This document shows, piece by piece, positions 1-9,064 of a DNA stretch of 64,000 bases; position 1 is the stretch's first letter, and each line of letters opens with the position of its first letter. The stretch spans positions 1 through 64,000 of the forward strand of contig NZ_CAHS01000017.1 of assembly GCF_001050515.1 (NCBI RefSeq). Reading direction: 5' to 3'. A program made the position numbers and the translations under genes. Under the pieces are notes generated by a model. That model did not search any database, had not been told where the DNA came from, and saw only the letters and a program-made list of their open reading frames with translations. Origin of the DNA: Erwinia piriflorinigrans CFBP 5888 (GTDB taxonomy: Bacteria > Pseudomonadota > Gammaproteobacteria > Enterobacterales > Enterobacteriaceae).

Positions 1-21
1 GTAAGCCGTTGTTCCGTGTCG

Positions 22-60
22 ATGGAGGCGCATTATAGGGAGGGTTCGCAGGAACGCAAG
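22..60 (-). promoter_or_regulatory. rRNA operon P1 promoter (rrnH position)
   Basis: Read leftward, a -35 hexamer TTGCGT (54-59) and a perfect -10 TATAAT (32-37) are separated by 16 bp. They are followed by a GC-rich GCGCC discriminator and then the stretch GACACGGAACAACGGC. The same arrangement, with 16-bp spacer, CCC just before TATAAT and the ACACGGAACAACGGC leader, is characteristic of enterobacterial rrn P1 promoters. The AT-rich DNA at about 61-110 fits an UP element or Fis region. The operon itself lies off the left edge. In E. coli rrnH also lies next to gmhB, which supports the call. The discriminator implies stringent (ppGpp/DksA) control. Confidence 0.85.
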
Positions 61-114
61 TGGAAATCTATAATAACTTACCACCTGCTTTATATTCATA
101 CGAAATGCTGTTTT

Positions 115-675
115 TTAACCCTGTTTAATACGTCCAGGCAACTCTGCGAGGCTATTAAGCACCCAGTCGGCGGCATTCTCACCTTCTACGGTCACCGGTT
201 TGCCGCTACGTACCAGCACCTTCTTACCGACGCCAGCGGCTGCGGCTGCCTGCATATCCTCTTTTTTGTCACCTACCATATAAGAAGCAGACATATCGAT
301 GTTCAATTCCTGCTGCGCAGTGAACAGCATGCCCGGCTGTGGTTTACGGCAGTCACAAGATTGCCTTAATACCTCTATAGTGCCGTCAGGATGATGCGGA
401 CAGAAATAGATGCCGTCCAGATCGACATCACGGTCTGCCAATGACCAGTCCATCCATTCGGTCAACGTCATAAATTGGTCTTCGCTAAACATTCCTCGTG
501 CAATGCCCGACTGATTGGTGACCAGCACCAGCGCGAAACCCATCTGCTTTAGCTCACGCATCGCCTCAATGACGCCATCTATAAACTCAAAGTTGTCAAT
601 TTCAGAGACATAACCATGATCGACATTAATCGTGCCATCACGATCAAGAAAAATTGCGGGGACCTTATCAGTCAC
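115..675 (-). CDS. gmhB: D-glycero-beta-D-manno-heptose 1,7-bisphosphate 7-phosphatase
   Basis: A HAD-superfamily phosphatase of 186 residues that removes the C7 phosphate of heptose bisphosphate in ADP-heptose synthesis for the LPS inner core. The HAD motif [10 protein letters not shown] is near the N-terminus, motif II VTNQSG follows, and the zinc-binding Cys/His loop is visible as CPHHP and CDCRKP. MVGDK marks the last acidic motif. I chose a GTG start at 675 because AGGAG lies 7 bases upstream and the protein then begins [14 protein letters not shown], matching the family start. The ATG at 717 would add 14 unsupported residues. It is cytosolic and diverges from metN. Confidence 0.95.
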   Translation of the reverse strand: MTDKVPAIFLDRDGTINVDHGYVSEIDNFEFIDGVIEAMRELKQMGFALVLVTNQSGIARGMFSEDQFMTLTEWMDWSLADRDVDLDGIYFCPHHPDGTIEVLRQSCDCRKPQPGMLFTAQQELNIDMSASYMVGDKKEDMQAAAAAGVGKKVLVRSGKPVTVEGENAADWVLNSLAELPGRIKQG

Positions 676-765
676 GTTGAAACTCCTGCTGCAAAAATTT
701 GCCGTAGAGTATCGCATGATTGCCTTGAAAGAGAGAATGTCCGTTTGAATGACTTCGATTGATTT

Positions 766-781
766 AGACGTCTGGATGCCT
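766..781 (+). promoter_or_regulatory. MetJ operator (met boxes) upstream of metN
   Basis: A perfect met box AGACGTCT (766-773) is followed immediately by a second, partial octamer GGATGCCT (774-781). MetJ with S-adenosylmethionine binds tandem octamers of this consensus, and metNIQ is a known MetJ target in E. coli. The site lies about 85 bases upstream of the metN start, where a promoter would be expected. The first octamer is exact and the second has about half the consensus bases. Confidence 0.75.
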
Positions 782-864
782 TACCATCCACTCAGTCCCA
801 ACATTGCGGGATACGGTTATCATCAACGCCACGGCTTAGCCCTATCACGATAATAAATAAATCA

Positions 865-1896
865 ATGATTAAACTTTCAAATATTACCAAAGTGTTCCAG
901 CAAGGTTCACGTACCATCACGGCGCTGTCTGATGTCAGTTTGCATGTGCCCACCGGACAAATTTATGGCGTTATCGGCGCATCGGGTGCAGGTAAAAGTA
1001 CGCTGATCCGTTGCGTCAATCTGCTGGAGCGCCCAACCTCAGGTCAGGTTCTGGTTGATAATCAGGATCTCACGACGCTTTCAGAATCGCAGCTAACGCT
1101 AGCACGCCGTCAGATTGGGATGATTTTCCAACACTTTAATCTGCTTAACTCACGCACCGTTGCCGGAAATGTGGCGCTGCCGCTGGAGCTGGGCAATTTG
1201 ACGAAAGGGGAAATTAGAACCCGCGTCACCGAGTTGCTGGATTTAGTCGGTCTGGCCGACAAACATGACGCCTGGCCTGCCAATCTTTCCGGCGGTCAGA
1301 AACAGCGCGTGGCGATTGCCCGTGCGCTGGCCAGCAATCCTAAAGTGCTGTTATGCGATGAAGCGACCAGCGCTCTGGATCCGGCCACCACACGCTCTAT
1401 TCTCGAACTATTAAAAGACATTAATCGCCGTCTGGGCATTACCATCCTGCTGATCACGCATGAAATGGACGTGGTGAAACGCATCTGTGATTGTGTTGCC
1501 GTTATCAGCAATGGTCAGCTGATTGAGCAGGATACCGTCAGCGAAGTGTTCTCTCATCCTAAAACTCCGTTGGCACAGCAGTTTATTCAGTCAACGCTGC
1601 ATCTGGATATTCCCGAGGACTATCAGCAGCGCCTGTCGTCCGAAGCCAGCGATACCGCCACACCACTATTACGTCTGGAATTTACCGGACAGTCGGTTGA
1701 TGCCCCTCTGCTTTCAGAGTCGGCCCGGCGTTTTAACGTTAACAACAATATTATCAGCGCGCAGATGGATTATGCCGGAGGCGTAAAATTCGGCATTATG
1801 CTGGCCGAAATTCACGGCGAAGCCGCCAATATTCAGGCCGCCATCACGTTCCTGCAAGAACATCATGTAAAGGTAGAGGTACTGGGTTATGTCTGA
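865..1896 (+). CDS. metN: Methionine importer ATP-binding protein MetN
   Basis: ATPase subunit of the D/L-methionine ABC importer MetNIQ, at the cytoplasmic face of the inner membrane. At 343 residues it has the E. coli length. Walker [10 protein letters not shown] is at residues 38-46, the ABC signature LSGGQKQR near 140, and Walker [12 protein letters not shown] after it. The last 80 or so residues form the NIL domain that binds methionine and gives trans-inhibition. The ATG has no strong ribosome binding site, but the protein aligns from residue 1 with the family. It overlaps metI by 8 bases, so translation is probably coupled. A MetJ operator lies upstream. Confidence 0.97.
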   Translation: MIKLSNITKVFQQGSRTITALSDVSLHVPTGQIYGVIGASGAGKSTLIRCVNLLERPTSGQVLVDNQDLTTLSESQLTLARRQIGMIFQHFNLLNSRTVAGNVALPLELGNLTKGEIRTRVTELLDLVGLADKHDAWPANLSGGQKQRVAIARALASNPKVLLCDEATSALDPATTRSILELLKDINRRLGITILLITHEMDVVKRICDCVAVISNGQLIEQDTVSEVFSHPKTPLAQQFIQSTLHLDIPEDYQQRLSSEASDTATPLLRLEFTGQSVDAPLLSESARRFNVNNNIISAQMDYAGGVKFGIMLAEIHGEAANIQAAITFLQEHHVKVEVLGYV

Positions 1897-2542
1897 GGCA
1901 ATGATGTGGCTATTGGGTCGCGGCGTTTGGGAAACCCTGATGATGACCTTTGTCTCCGGTTTTTTTGGCTTTGTTCTCGGCCTGCCGGTTGGCGTGCTTC
2001 TCTACGTTACCCGTCCCGGACAGATTGTCGCCAATGCCAAACTGTATAGCGTGCTGTCAGCAACGGTGAATATCTTCCGTTCCATCCCTTTTATCATTTT
2101 ACTGGTATGGATGATCCCCTTCACCAGGATTATCGTTGGCACATCAATCGGGCTACAGGCGGCGATTGTTCCACTTACCGTGGGCGCCGCCCCCTTTATT
2201 GCTCGCATGGTTGAGAATGCCCTGCTCGAACTACCCAGCGGTTTGATTGAAGCCTCCCGCGCTATGGGCGCAACCCCGCTGCAAATTATCCGCAAAGTTC
2301 TGTTGCCGGAGGCATTACCAGGTCTGGTGAATGCCGCTACTATTACCTTAATCACTCTGGTCGGCTACTCTGCAATGGGCGGTGCCGTCGGGGCAGGTGG
2401 TTTGGGTCAGATTGGTTATCAGTATGGCTATATCGGTTACAACGCCACGGTGATGAATACCGTATTAGTTCTGCTGGTTGTTCTGGTGTATTTGATTCAG
2501 CTCTGTGGCGATCGCATTGTTCGGGCTGTCAGCCATAAATAA
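1889..2542 (+). CDS. metI: Methionine importer permease MetI
   Basis: Inner-membrane permease of the MetNIQ importer, 217 residues with about five hydrophobic segments. The EAA-type cytoplasmic loop that docks on MetN is visible around residues 120-140 ([20 protein letters not shown]). It starts inside the 3' end of metN, as in E. coli, and is followed 37 bases later by metQ. Substrate and partners are inferred from the operon and family, with no unusual residues seen. Confidence 0.96.
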   Translation: MSEAMMWLLGRGVWETLMMTFVSGFFGFVLGLPVGVLLYVTRPGQIVANAKLYSVLSATVNIFRSIPFIILLVWMIPFTRIIVGTSIGLQAAIVPLTVGAAPFIARMVENALLELPSGLIEASRAMGATPLQIIRKVLLPEALPGLVNAATITLITLVGYSAMGGAVGAGGLGQIGYQYGYIGYNATVMNTVLVLLVVLVYLIQLCGDRIVRAVSHK

Positions 2543-2579
2543 ACACAACTGTGATTTCTCTCTATATTAAGGAAGGGAT

Positions 2580-3395
2580 ATGTCTTTTAATTTGAAAACA
2601 TTTGCCGCTGTAGGTGCGCTGATCGGAACCCTGGCTTTGGTAGGCTGCGATCAGAAAGCCAAAGATCCTAATCATATCAAAGTGGGCGTTATCGTTGGCA
2701 GTGAGCAGCAGGTTGCTGAAGTTGCAGCGAAAGTGGCCAAAGACAAATATGGCCTGGACGTTGAGTTGGTAACCTTCAATGATTACGTGTTACCTAATGA
2801 AGCGTTGAGCAAGGGCGATATCGATGCTAACGCTTTCCAGCACAAACCTTACCTCGATCAGCAGATTAAAGACCGTGGCTATAAGCTGGCTTCTGTCGGC
2901 AGTACTTTCGTTTACCCTATCGCCGGATATTCGAAAAAGATCAAGTCTCTGGATGAACTCCAGAACGGTGCCCAAATTGCCATTCCTAACGACCCCACCA
3001 ATTTGGGTCGCACCCTGCTGCTGCTACAGAAAGTCGGCCTGATCAAACTGAAAGATGGCGTTGGCCTGCTGCCAACGTCACTGGACGTGGTTGAAAACCC
3101 GAAAAACCTGAAGCTAGTAGAGCTTGAAGCACCACAGCTACCACGTTCACTGGACGATCAGCAGATTGCCCTGGCGGTGATTAACACCACCTATGCCAGC
3201 CAGATCAATCTGACTCCGGCGAAAGACGGCATCTTCGTTGAAGATAAGAACTCACCTTACGTTAACCTCATCGTGGCTCGTGAAGATAACAAAGACGCGG
3301 AAAACGTGAAAAAATTCGTTCAGGCTTATCAGTCTGATGAAGTCAATGACGCGGCCAATAAAGTCTTTAACGGCGGCGCAGTAAAAGGCTGGTAA
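2580..3395 (+). CDS. metQ: Methionine-binding lipoprotein MetQ
   Basis: Substrate-binding lipoprotein of the methionine importer, 271 residues. The N-terminus is a type II signal peptide ending in the lipobox LVGC, so the mature protein begins at Cys23, lipid-anchored in the periplasm. The remainder is a NlpA-family solute-binding fold, with the conserved DIDANAFQHKPYL region around residues 80-92. GGAAGGGAT just before the ATG supplies the ribosome binding site. It ends the metNIQ operon and is followed by a GC-rich hairpin. Confidence 0.96.
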   Translation: MSFNLKTFAAVGALIGTLALVGCDQKAKDPNHIKVGVIVGSEQQVAEVAAKVAKDKYGLDVELVTFNDYVLPNEALSKGDIDANAFQHKPYLDQQIKDRGYKLASVGSTFVYPIAGYSKKIKSLDELQNGAQIAIPNDPTNLGRTLLLLQKVGLIKLKDGVGLLPTSLDVVENPKNLKLVELEAPQLPRSLDDQQIALAVINTTYASQINLTPAKDGIFVEDKNSPYVNLIVAREDNKDAENVKKFVQAYQSDEVNDAANKVFNGGAVKGW

Positions 3396-3404
3396 CAGCT
3401 TAAT

Positions 3405-3440
3405 GCGGGCAGCAGTCGCTGCCCGCAACGCTATTTATTC
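3405..3440 (+). terminator. Hairpin after metQ
   Basis: A perfect 9-bp stem GCGGGCAGC (3405-3413) and GCTGCCCGC (3418-3426) closes on AGTC. It starts 9 bases after the metQ stop. The tract that follows is AT-rich rather than pure T (CTATTTATTCC), so termination may be imperfect. Confidence 0.65.
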
Positions 3441-3530
3441 CTGCTGTATGCCCCTCCTGTACGCTATCTGCTTGTCATTTCTGCTCCAGCTTGCTTCAAT
3501 AACGCCACTTCCCCGAATGAGGATTTTCCC

Positions 3531-3935
3531 ATGCGTGTTTTACCGCTCTGTTTGTTAGCACTGACGCTGACAGGGTGTTCGTTGCTGACGCGGCCTTATA
3601 AACCCGTCACACCTTTTCCAACGTCAACACAAACCGAGTCAACCTCGAAGAAGCCGGCTGTGCATCCTGTTCCGGTAAAACTCTATACGGATCCTGCCGA
3701 TCTGGTCAGTTTACCCTTCCGCGACCTCGGCGAAGTGTTTGGTGATGATTGCCAAAGCAATACACAAGATTCCCCACCAAACCTGGCCACCGCGCGTAAG
3801 CGTATGCAGCTGCGTGCCTCTGGCATGAAAGCCAATGCGGTGCTGGTGCACCAGTGCGAAATCGTCAATGCGACTCAGGGCTGCTTCCGCAAGGCGATAT
3901 GTCAGGGCTCTGCACTCAAAGTCAGTAAGCCATGA
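3531..3935 (+). CDS. rcsF: Rcs stress-sensing outer-membrane lipoprotein RcsF
   Basis: Surface-exposed lipoprotein that senses LPS and peptidoglycan damage and activates the Rcs phosphorelay through IgaA. It normally threads through BamA, which is also encoded here. At 134 residues it matches the family. The lipobox LTGC puts the lipidated Cys at residue 16, followed by a Pro/Thr/Lys-rich linker (about 20-50). The folded C-terminal domain carries the four cysteines of the two family disulfides (FGDDC, HQC, GCF, AIC). GAGGA lies 7 bases before the ATG. It overlaps trmO by 4 bases (ATGA). Confidence 0.95.
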   Translation: MRVLPLCLLALTLTGCSLLTRPYKPVTPFPTSTQTESTSKKPAVHPVPVKLYTDPADLVSLPFRDLGEVFGDDCQSNTQDSPPNLATARKRMQLRASGMKANAVLVHQCEIVNATQGCFRKAICQGSALKVSKP

Positions 3936-4639
3936 GGGAATTCTCCTTCGCCCAGATTGGCGTGATCCACTCCCCGTGGAAGGAGAAGTTTGCCGTACCG
4001 CGTCAGCCCAGGCTGGTCGAAGACGGCGGCGGTGAGCTTCATTTGCAGGCCCCGTACAATCATCCGGATGCGGTAAGAGGTCTGGAAGCGTTTAGCCATC
4101 TTTGGCTACTGTTTGTCTTCCACCAGACGATGGATGGCGGCTGGCGTCCTACCGTTCGTCCCCCGCGTTTAGGCGGCAATGCGCGTATGGGCGTTTTCGC
4201 CACCCGCTCGACCTTCCGCCCCAACCCGGTGGGGATGTCACTGGTTGAGCTGAGAGGCATTCGCTGCCAAAAGCAGCAGGTCATTTTGCAATTAGGCAGC
4301 CTCGACCTGGTAGACGGCACGCCGATTATCGATATCAAACCCTATCTGCCCTTTGCCGAATCACTGCCTGATGCCAGTGCCGGCTTTGCCCAGCAGGCCC
4401 CCACTGCCGATATGCCGGTCAGTTTCAGCCCCGGAGCATGGCAGCAGCTGGTGCAATTGCAGCAACGCTATCCATACCTTGAGCGCTTTATCACTCAGGT
4501 ACTGGCGCAGGACCCTCGCCCCGCGTATCGTAAAGGCGAAGAAGCCGGGCGCGAATACGCCGCATCGCTGCTGGAGTTCAATGTGCGCTGGCACGTTACC
4601 CCTTCGGGCAGCGAAGTCATTGCCATAGATCCACGTTAA
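3932..4639 (+). CDS. trmO: tRNA (t6A37) N6-methyltransferase TrmO
   Basis: SAM-dependent enzyme that methylates N6 of threonylcarbamoyladenosine-37 in threonine tRNAs (formerly TsaA/YaeB, VirR family). The protein has 235 residues, with the YaeB beta-barrel domain in the first 150 or so (FRPNPVGMSLVEL is a conserved core motif) and a C-terminal domain after it. The ATG overlaps the rcsF stop as ATGA, so the two are translationally coupled as in E. coli. Confidence 0.93.
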   Translation: MREFSFAQIGVIHSPWKEKFAVPRQPRLVEDGGGELHLQAPYNHPDAVRGLEAFSHLWLLFVFHQTMDGGWRPTVRPPRLGGNARMGVFATRSTFRPNPVGMSLVELRGIRCQKQQVILQLGSLDLVDGTPIIDIKPYLPFAESLPDASAGFAQQAPTADMPVSFSPGAWQQLVQLQQRYPYLERFITQVLAQDPRPAYRKGEEAGREYAASLLEFNVRWHVTPSGSEVIAIDPR

Positions 4640-4731
4640 TTTATCACGGCATCTTTTGACTCCACCAACACGCTGCTACACTAGCGCACACACTTTTGGA
4701 CTCTTTTTCCGTTTATATGGAATCGTAACTC

Positions 4732-6450
4732 ATGCGCACTACTCAATATCTGCTCTCCACCCTGAAGGAGACACCTGCCGACGCTGAAGTGATCAGCCAC
4801 CAGCTGATGCTGCGTGCCGGGATGATCCGCAAACTGGCATCTGGCCTGTATACCTGGTTGCCAACTGGTCTACGCGTACTGAAGAAAGTGGAAAACATCG
4901 TGCGCGAAGAGATGAACAACGCGGGGGCCATTGAAATTTCCATGCCGGTGGTACAACCCGCCGATTTGTGGCAGGAGAGTGGCCGTTGGGAGCAGTACGG
5001 CCCGGAACTATTGCGCCTGGTCGATCGTAGCGAGCGTCCTTTTGTGCTCGGCCCAACGCATGAAGAAGTGATTACCGATTTGATCCGTAATGAGCTGAGC
5101 TCGTATAAACAGCTGCCGCTTAATCTGTTCCAGATCCAGACTAAATTCCGCGATGAAGTACGCCCACGATTTGGCGTGATGCGTTCGCGTGAATTCATCA
5201 TGAAAGATGCTTACTCATTCCACACCAGCCAGGGATCCTTACAGGAAACCTACGACGCCATGTACCGCGCTTACAGCCAGAGCTTCAGCCGCATGGGGCT
5301 TGATTTCCGTGCCGTGCAGGCAGATACCGGCTCTATTGGCGGCAACGCATCCCACGAATTTCAGGTACTGGCGCAGAGCGGCGAAGACGATATCGTTTTC
5401 TCTACCGAATCAGATTACGCAGCCAATATTGAGATGGCCGAGGCTCTGCCACCGGCAGGCGGCCGTGCCGCTGCCACGCAGCAACAGGTACAGTTCGCCA
5501 CGCCTGAGGCAAAGACCATCGCCGAGCTGGTAGGGCAGTTTAATCTGCCGATCGAAAAAACCGTAAAAACCCTGATGGTCAAGGCGACCAAAGAGAGTGG
5601 CCATACGCTGGTTGCTCTGCTGGTGCGCGGCGACCATGAACTGAATGAAATTAAAGCAGAGAAGATCGATATCGTTGCCGCACCGCTGACATTTGCCAGT
5701 GAAGAAGAGATCCGCGCACAGGTTAATGCAGGCCCGGGTTCACTCGGCCCCGTTGGCCTGAACATGCCAATTGTGGCCGACCGCACCGTGGCTGCGATGA
5801 GTGATTTCAGCGCCGGAGCCAACATTGATGGTCAGCATTTTAGCGGCATTAACTGGGAGCGCGATCTGCCCCTGCCGCGTATCGCAGATATTCGTAATGT
5901 GGTTGAAGGCGATGCCAGCCCGGATGGTAGAGGCACGCTGTTGATCAAACGTGGTATCGAAGTCGGTCATATTTTCCAGCTTGGCACTAAATACTCTGAA
6001 GCGATGAAAGCCTCAGTACAGGGTGAAGATGGGCGTAATCAGACTTTGACCATGGGATGCTACGGCATTGGTATCACCCGTATCGTAGCTGCGGCGATAG
6101 AACAGAACCACGACGAGCGCGGGATTATCTGGTCTCCGGCGTTAGCGCCTTTCCAGGTTGCTATTCTGCCGATGAACATGCAGAAATCGTTCCGTGTCAA
6201 AGAGTTGGCGGAAGAGCTTTATCGTCAGCTGCGCGCTAAAGGTATTGACGTGATTCTGGACGATCGTAAAGAGCGCCCGGGCGTGATGTTTGCTGATATG
6301 GAGCTGATTGGCGTACCGCACAGTATTGTGATTGGCGAACGTAATCTTGACAACGAAGAGATTGAATATAAATCCCGTCGTGCCGGAGAGAAACGTTTAA
6401 TTAAAACCCACGAAATCGTTGATTTCCTGGTGGCGGAACTAGCCCAGTAA
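4732..6450 (+). CDS. proS: Prolyl-tRNA synthetase
   Basis: Class II aminoacyl-tRNA synthetase that charges tRNA-Pro in the cytosol, 572 residues as in E. coli. Motif 1 lies in the first 100 residues, motif 2 ([17 protein letters not shown]) near 140-157, and motif 3 (GCYGIGITR) near 443. An INS-type editing insertion that clears Ala-tRNA-Pro occupies roughly residues 225-405, and a C-terminal anticodon-binding domain follows. It follows trmO and is closed by a strong terminator. Confidence 0.98.
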   Translation: MRTTQYLLSTLKETPADAEVISHQLMLRAGMIRKLASGLYTWLPTGLRVLKKVENIVREEMNNAGAIEISMPVVQPADLWQESGRWEQYGPELLRLVDRSERPFVLGPTHEEVITDLIRNELSSYKQLPLNLFQIQTKFRDEVRPRFGVMRSREFIMKDAYSFHTSQGSLQETYDAMYRAYSQSFSRMGLDFRAVQADTGSIGGNASHEFQVLAQSGEDDIVFSTESDYAANIEMAEALPPAGGRAAATQQQVQFATPEAKTIAELVGQFNLPIEKTVKTLMVKATKESGHTLVALLVRGDHELNEIKAEKIDIVAAPLTFASEEEIRAQVNAGPGSLGPVGLNMPIVADRTVAAMSDFSAGANIDGQHFSGINWERDLPLPRIADIRNVVEGDASPDGRGTLLIKRGIEVGHIFQLGTKYSEAMKASVQGEDGRNQTLTMGCYGIGITRIVAAAIEQNHDERGIIWSPALAPFQVAILPMNMQKSFRVKELAEELYRQLRAKGIDVILDDRKERPGVMFADMELIGVPHSIVIGERNLDNEEIEYKSRRAGEKRLIKTHEIVDFLVAELAQ

Positions 6451-6480
6451 CTTATCAGGCAGACCGCAGCCGTTTCACGC

Positions 6481-6525
6481 AAAACCCCCTTTCGTTAATG
6501 AGCCAACGACTGGGGGTTTATTTAT
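6481..6525 (+). terminator. Rho-independent terminator of proS
   Basis: Stem AAACCCCC (6482-6489) pairs with GGGGGTTT (6512-6519), and an inner CGTT/AACG pair lies at 6493-6496 and 6505-6508. The tail TTTATTTATAT follows. It lies 30 bases after the proS stop. Confidence 0.85.
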
Positions 6526-6742
6526 ATCTGCAAGGTGACGTTTCTTTGCCCTTTAATCCCTCAAGCTGTCAATGTCTTCCGTGTCGGCCTGCCTGACTAC
6601 CCTGCCGTTCGACACATCAGACACTCCCCCTTAAAATATCGAAACAATAGCAGTTAAGATATTAAAGATGATTAAAATCATTATAATCCGCGCCGGAATT
6701 CTCTCGAATCAATATACTAGCCGCAATTCATACACCACAAAT

Positions 6743-6784
6743 TAGTCGGGAAAGTTAAAATAACATTTTAACTCTCGGCGACTA
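6743..6784 (+). promoter_or_regulatory. Nested dyad in the leader of the unknown membrane gene
   Basis: A perfect 9-bp inverted repeat AGTTAAAAT (6753-6761) / ATTTTAACT (6765-6773) has a 3-base centre. It is enclosed by a second 6-bp repeat TAGTCG (6743-6748) / CGACTA (6779-6784) about the same centre. It lies 28 bases before the start codon of the gene at 6813. It could be an RNA hairpin acting on translation or transcript stability, or a site for a dimeric regulator. The rest of the 290-base gap after proS shows no gene. ATGATTAAAATCAT (6667-6680) is another AT-rich palindrome, and TATACT at about 6713 is a possible -10. Confidence 0.5.
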
Positions 6785-6812
6785 TTCATTAAATCTGAAA
6801 GCAGAGAGAAAA

Positions 6813-7835
6813 ATGAAACGCTTCACTGGAATTTGTCTTTTGGCCCTTTTTAAGCCAGCCGACGCTTTAGCCCATGTAAAATGGTTTGTTGATTACGACA
6901 CGACAAAAGAACCTGTCCCCCTGATGGAAATGATGCAGTCTCCGGAATTTCTGGGACTGTTGTTCTTATCTACGCTGGTTATTTTCCTGACTTCCGTATT
7001 AGACAGAAAAATCCCCTCACCGATTGATGTCAGCCGCTGGCAGCCGCGCCTGCACTGTCTTGAAAGCCTGGTGCCTAAGGTGATGCGTTATGGTACTTCG
7101 GCATTCTTTCTGACTCTGGCGATATTTTTCCCTAACATCATCCTGACCCCAGAGCTGGTGATAGAAAATCCTGCTTTGGTTTATGTTCACTATCTGATTG
7201 CTTTCACTGCGTTTCATCAACGTACCAGCCTGATTGCTGGCGTGGCTATCCTGTTCCTTTATGGCTACGCTATTCAGCTGTATGGATTGTTCCATATGCT
7301 CGATTATCTGGTATTTATCGGAACTGGCGTCTATCTGATTATGCAGACGCTGCGCCCGGTAGCGCTACGCGGACTCGCAATAGAACTGGTACGTTTTACT
7401 CTCGCCTACTCTTTCCTGTGGGGCGCGATTGAGAAGTTCATGCACCCTGAGCTATTCCACCAGCTACTCACTGAACACAGCTACGTGGCAATGGGGCTTG
7501 ACTGGTCGTTCTTTATTCGCGCCTGCGGTTTTGTTGAGTTCTGCTGTGCATGGCACATTTATAGCGGCAGGGCGGCGGGTTATGCCGGGATCGGCGTAAT
7601 GGGCTTCTTTGTCACGGTGGCCGTTATTCCTTTCGGCATGATCGATTTCATCGGCCACTTCCTGTTTATTATCCCACTGGTCGCTATCTTATTTACTCCG
7701 CGTAAAAAACCGCTTTGTGCCACCGCGACCTGCAATACTTTTGGCTTTATATTTACGCTTGCGCTGTATATGGGCGTGTCTTATGCCACTTATTATATTT
7801 TGCACTTCTATATGCATATGCACTTATTTTCCTGA
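6813..7835 (+). CDS. Polytopic membrane protein of unknown function
   Basis: I do not recognise this 340-residue protein. It begins with a signal-like stretch followed by the motif AHVKWFVDYD (about residues 20-29). Next come a hydrophobic segment near 45-63, a charged loop, and about seven further hydrophobic segments, so it is an inner-membrane protein. Histidines and aromatic residues cluster in the last 15 residues (YILHFYMHMHLF). A cysteine pair (CATATC) sits in a loop near 305. The His-rich tail and the AHVKW start could suggest metal or redox chemistry, but that is inference. Membrane families of the DoxX type are an alternative. AGAGAG precedes the ATG. It occupies the spot where E. 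coli carries nlpE/yaeF and appears monocistronic. Confidence 0.7.
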   Translation: MKRFTGICLLALFKPADALAHVKWFVDYDTTKEPVPLMEMMQSPEFLGLLFLSTLVIFLTSVLDRKIPSPIDVSRWQPRLHCLESLVPKVMRYGTSAFFLTLAIFFPNIILTPELVIENPALVYVHYLIAFTAFHQRTSLIAGVAILFLYGYAIQLYGLFHMLDYLVFIGTGVYLIMQTLRPVALRGLAIELVRFTLAYSFLWGAIEKFMHPELFHQLLTEHSYVAMGLDWSFFIRACGFVEFCCAWHIYSGRAAGYAGIGVMGFFVTVAVIPFGMIDFIGHFLFIIPLVAILFTPRKKPLCATATCNTFGFIFTLALYMGVSYATYYILHFYMHMHLFS

Positions 7836-7906
7836 CCTCATCTACGCTATCAGCCGTAGCGCTTAATCACTTAAAAGCCCTGGCGCCCTGATGGCGATCG
7901 CTCACA

Positions 7907-7942
7907 ACAACGTCCTGGTTTCACCACCAGGACGTTGTCATT
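7907..7942. terminator. Bidirectional terminator between the membrane gene and arfB
   Basis: A perfect 13-bp stem ACAACGTCCTGGT (7907-7919) / ACCAGGACGTTGT (7926-7938) has a 6-base loop. CATTTTC follows on the plus strand. It separates the convergent genes ending at 7835 and 7966 and could serve both. Confidence 0.75.
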
Positions 7943-7965
7943 TTCAATGAACGACGATAACGGAC

Positions 7966-8382
7966 TCAATCACCACGAACTTTGCTGCGCAGTGATTTGG
8001 TTGACGCTTTACGCGCCTTGCCTTCTAACCGCCTTTTCTTCGATGCCAGCGTCGGACGCGTTGCACGACGGGTTTTCTCCACCGTGGTCAGCTCCAGAAT
8101 CAGATTCTCAAGACGCTTTAACGCGGCGTCACGATTCATCTCCTGACTGCGATACTCCTGTGCTTTGATAATCACAATCCCTTCCGGAGTGATAAGATGA
8201 TGACTGACCGCCAGCATGCGCTGCTGGTAAAAGTCCGGCAGGCTGGAGGCGCGAATATCAAAGCGCAGATGGATCGCCGTCGAGCTTTTATTCACATGTT
8301 GACCACCAGCACCCTGCGCGCGGATCGCAGTAAGCTCGATTTCAGCATCAGGAATAATGATCCCGCGTGGCAGTACTATCAC
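7966..8382 (-). CDS. arfB: Alternative ribosome-rescue peptidyl-tRNA hydrolase ArfB
   Basis: Release-factor-like hydrolase (YaeJ) that frees ribosomes stalled at the 3' end of truncated mRNA by cleaving peptidyl-tRNA. The catalytic GGQ is at residues 26-28 (GAGGQHVNK) and the basic C-terminal tail that enters the empty mRNA channel is Lys/Arg-rich (about 105-138). I chose the GTG at 8382, which overlaps the yaeQ stop as GTGA and gives 138 residues with GGQ at the E. coli position. An ATG at 8406 would add 8 residues inside yaeQ. It is co-transcribed with yaeQ. Confidence 0.93.
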   Translation of the reverse strand: MIVLPRGIIIPDAEIELTAIRAQGAGGQHVNKSSTAIHLRFDIRASSLPDFYQQRMLAVSHHLITPEGIVIIKAQEYRSQEMNRDAALKRLENLILELTTVEKTRRATRPTLASKKRRLEGKARKASTKSLRSKVRGD

Positions 8383-8933
8383 CTGTTTTTCCCGCCATCC
8401 TGCCACTGCTCGAATTGAATTTCCAGATGGTGATCGTCATCAGAAAGCCAGACCGTACCGTCCTGAATCGTCGCCTGAAGGGTCATTGAGCGTGAGGCCA
8501 TTTGGGCCAGGGCGCTAAGCTGTTCGTCATTCAGATAACGCACCGTCAGATTGGGGTGCTGTGCCAGCTTGCTCTGCTGCTGTTGCCACCACGGCTGGGC
8601 TGCTCGTCCGTTATAGGCATACAGCCAGACCTGCTGCGAACGGCTACAGGCCTTTTTGATCCTGCGCTCATCAGGAAGCCCCAGCTCTATCCAGATATCA
8701 ATACCATTGTGATCGTTGAGCTGCCACACCTCCGGCTCATCTTCAGCGCTCAGTCCGCGCGTGAAGACCAGACGTTCGTTGGCATGTACCATCCAGGCCA
8801 GAAGACGCAGCATCATCCTTTCTGCAGTTTCAGAAGGGTGGCGTGCCAGGGTCAGGGTATTGTCAATAAATACGTTACGGTCCATATCCGCGACATTAAC
8901 CGTGGCTTTATAAATCGTTGCTTTCAGTGCCAT
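8379..8933 (-). CDS. yaeQ: YaeQ family protein
   Basis: Conserved protein of 184 residues, close to the E. coli YaeQ length (181). Members have a PD-(D/E)XK nuclease-like fold, but the physiological role is not firmly known. An older report links it to RfaH-related transcription. The GDPER-like region reads [14 protein letters not shown] near residue 90. It lies upstream of arfB with a 4-base overlap, as in E. coli. Confidence 0.9.
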   Translation of the reverse strand: MALKATIYKATVNVADMDRNVFIDNTLTLARHPSETAERMMLRLLAWMVHANERLVFTRGLSAEDEPEVWQLNDHNGIDIWIELGLPDERRIKKACSRSQQVWLYAYNGRAAQPWWQQQQSKLAQHPNLTVRYLNDEQLSALAQMASRSMTLQATIQDGTVWLSDDDHHLEIQFEQWQDGGKNR

Positions 8934-9064
8934 AAGGATCCTTATCTCAGTTGCGCACTATTGTAACCCGATGACGCCTTAAATCACCTGATAACGGGCT
9001 GATTTCCCCAAAAGGGCTGTGCTATAGTCGGAATATTGCTAGCGAAACGCTCAAGGAGGTGCGG

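Noticed and set aside
6667-6685. Fur box candidate ATGATTAAAATCATTATAA upstream of the unknown membrane gene
   Set aside because: The palindrome is AT-rich and partly Fur-like, but it matches the 19-bp consensus poorly and lies about 130 bases from the start. AT-rich promoter DNA produces such matches by chance.
7935-8168. 77-codon plus-strand open frame after the unknown membrane gene
   Set aside because: Mostly antisense to arfB, begins inside the terminator region and shows no motif.
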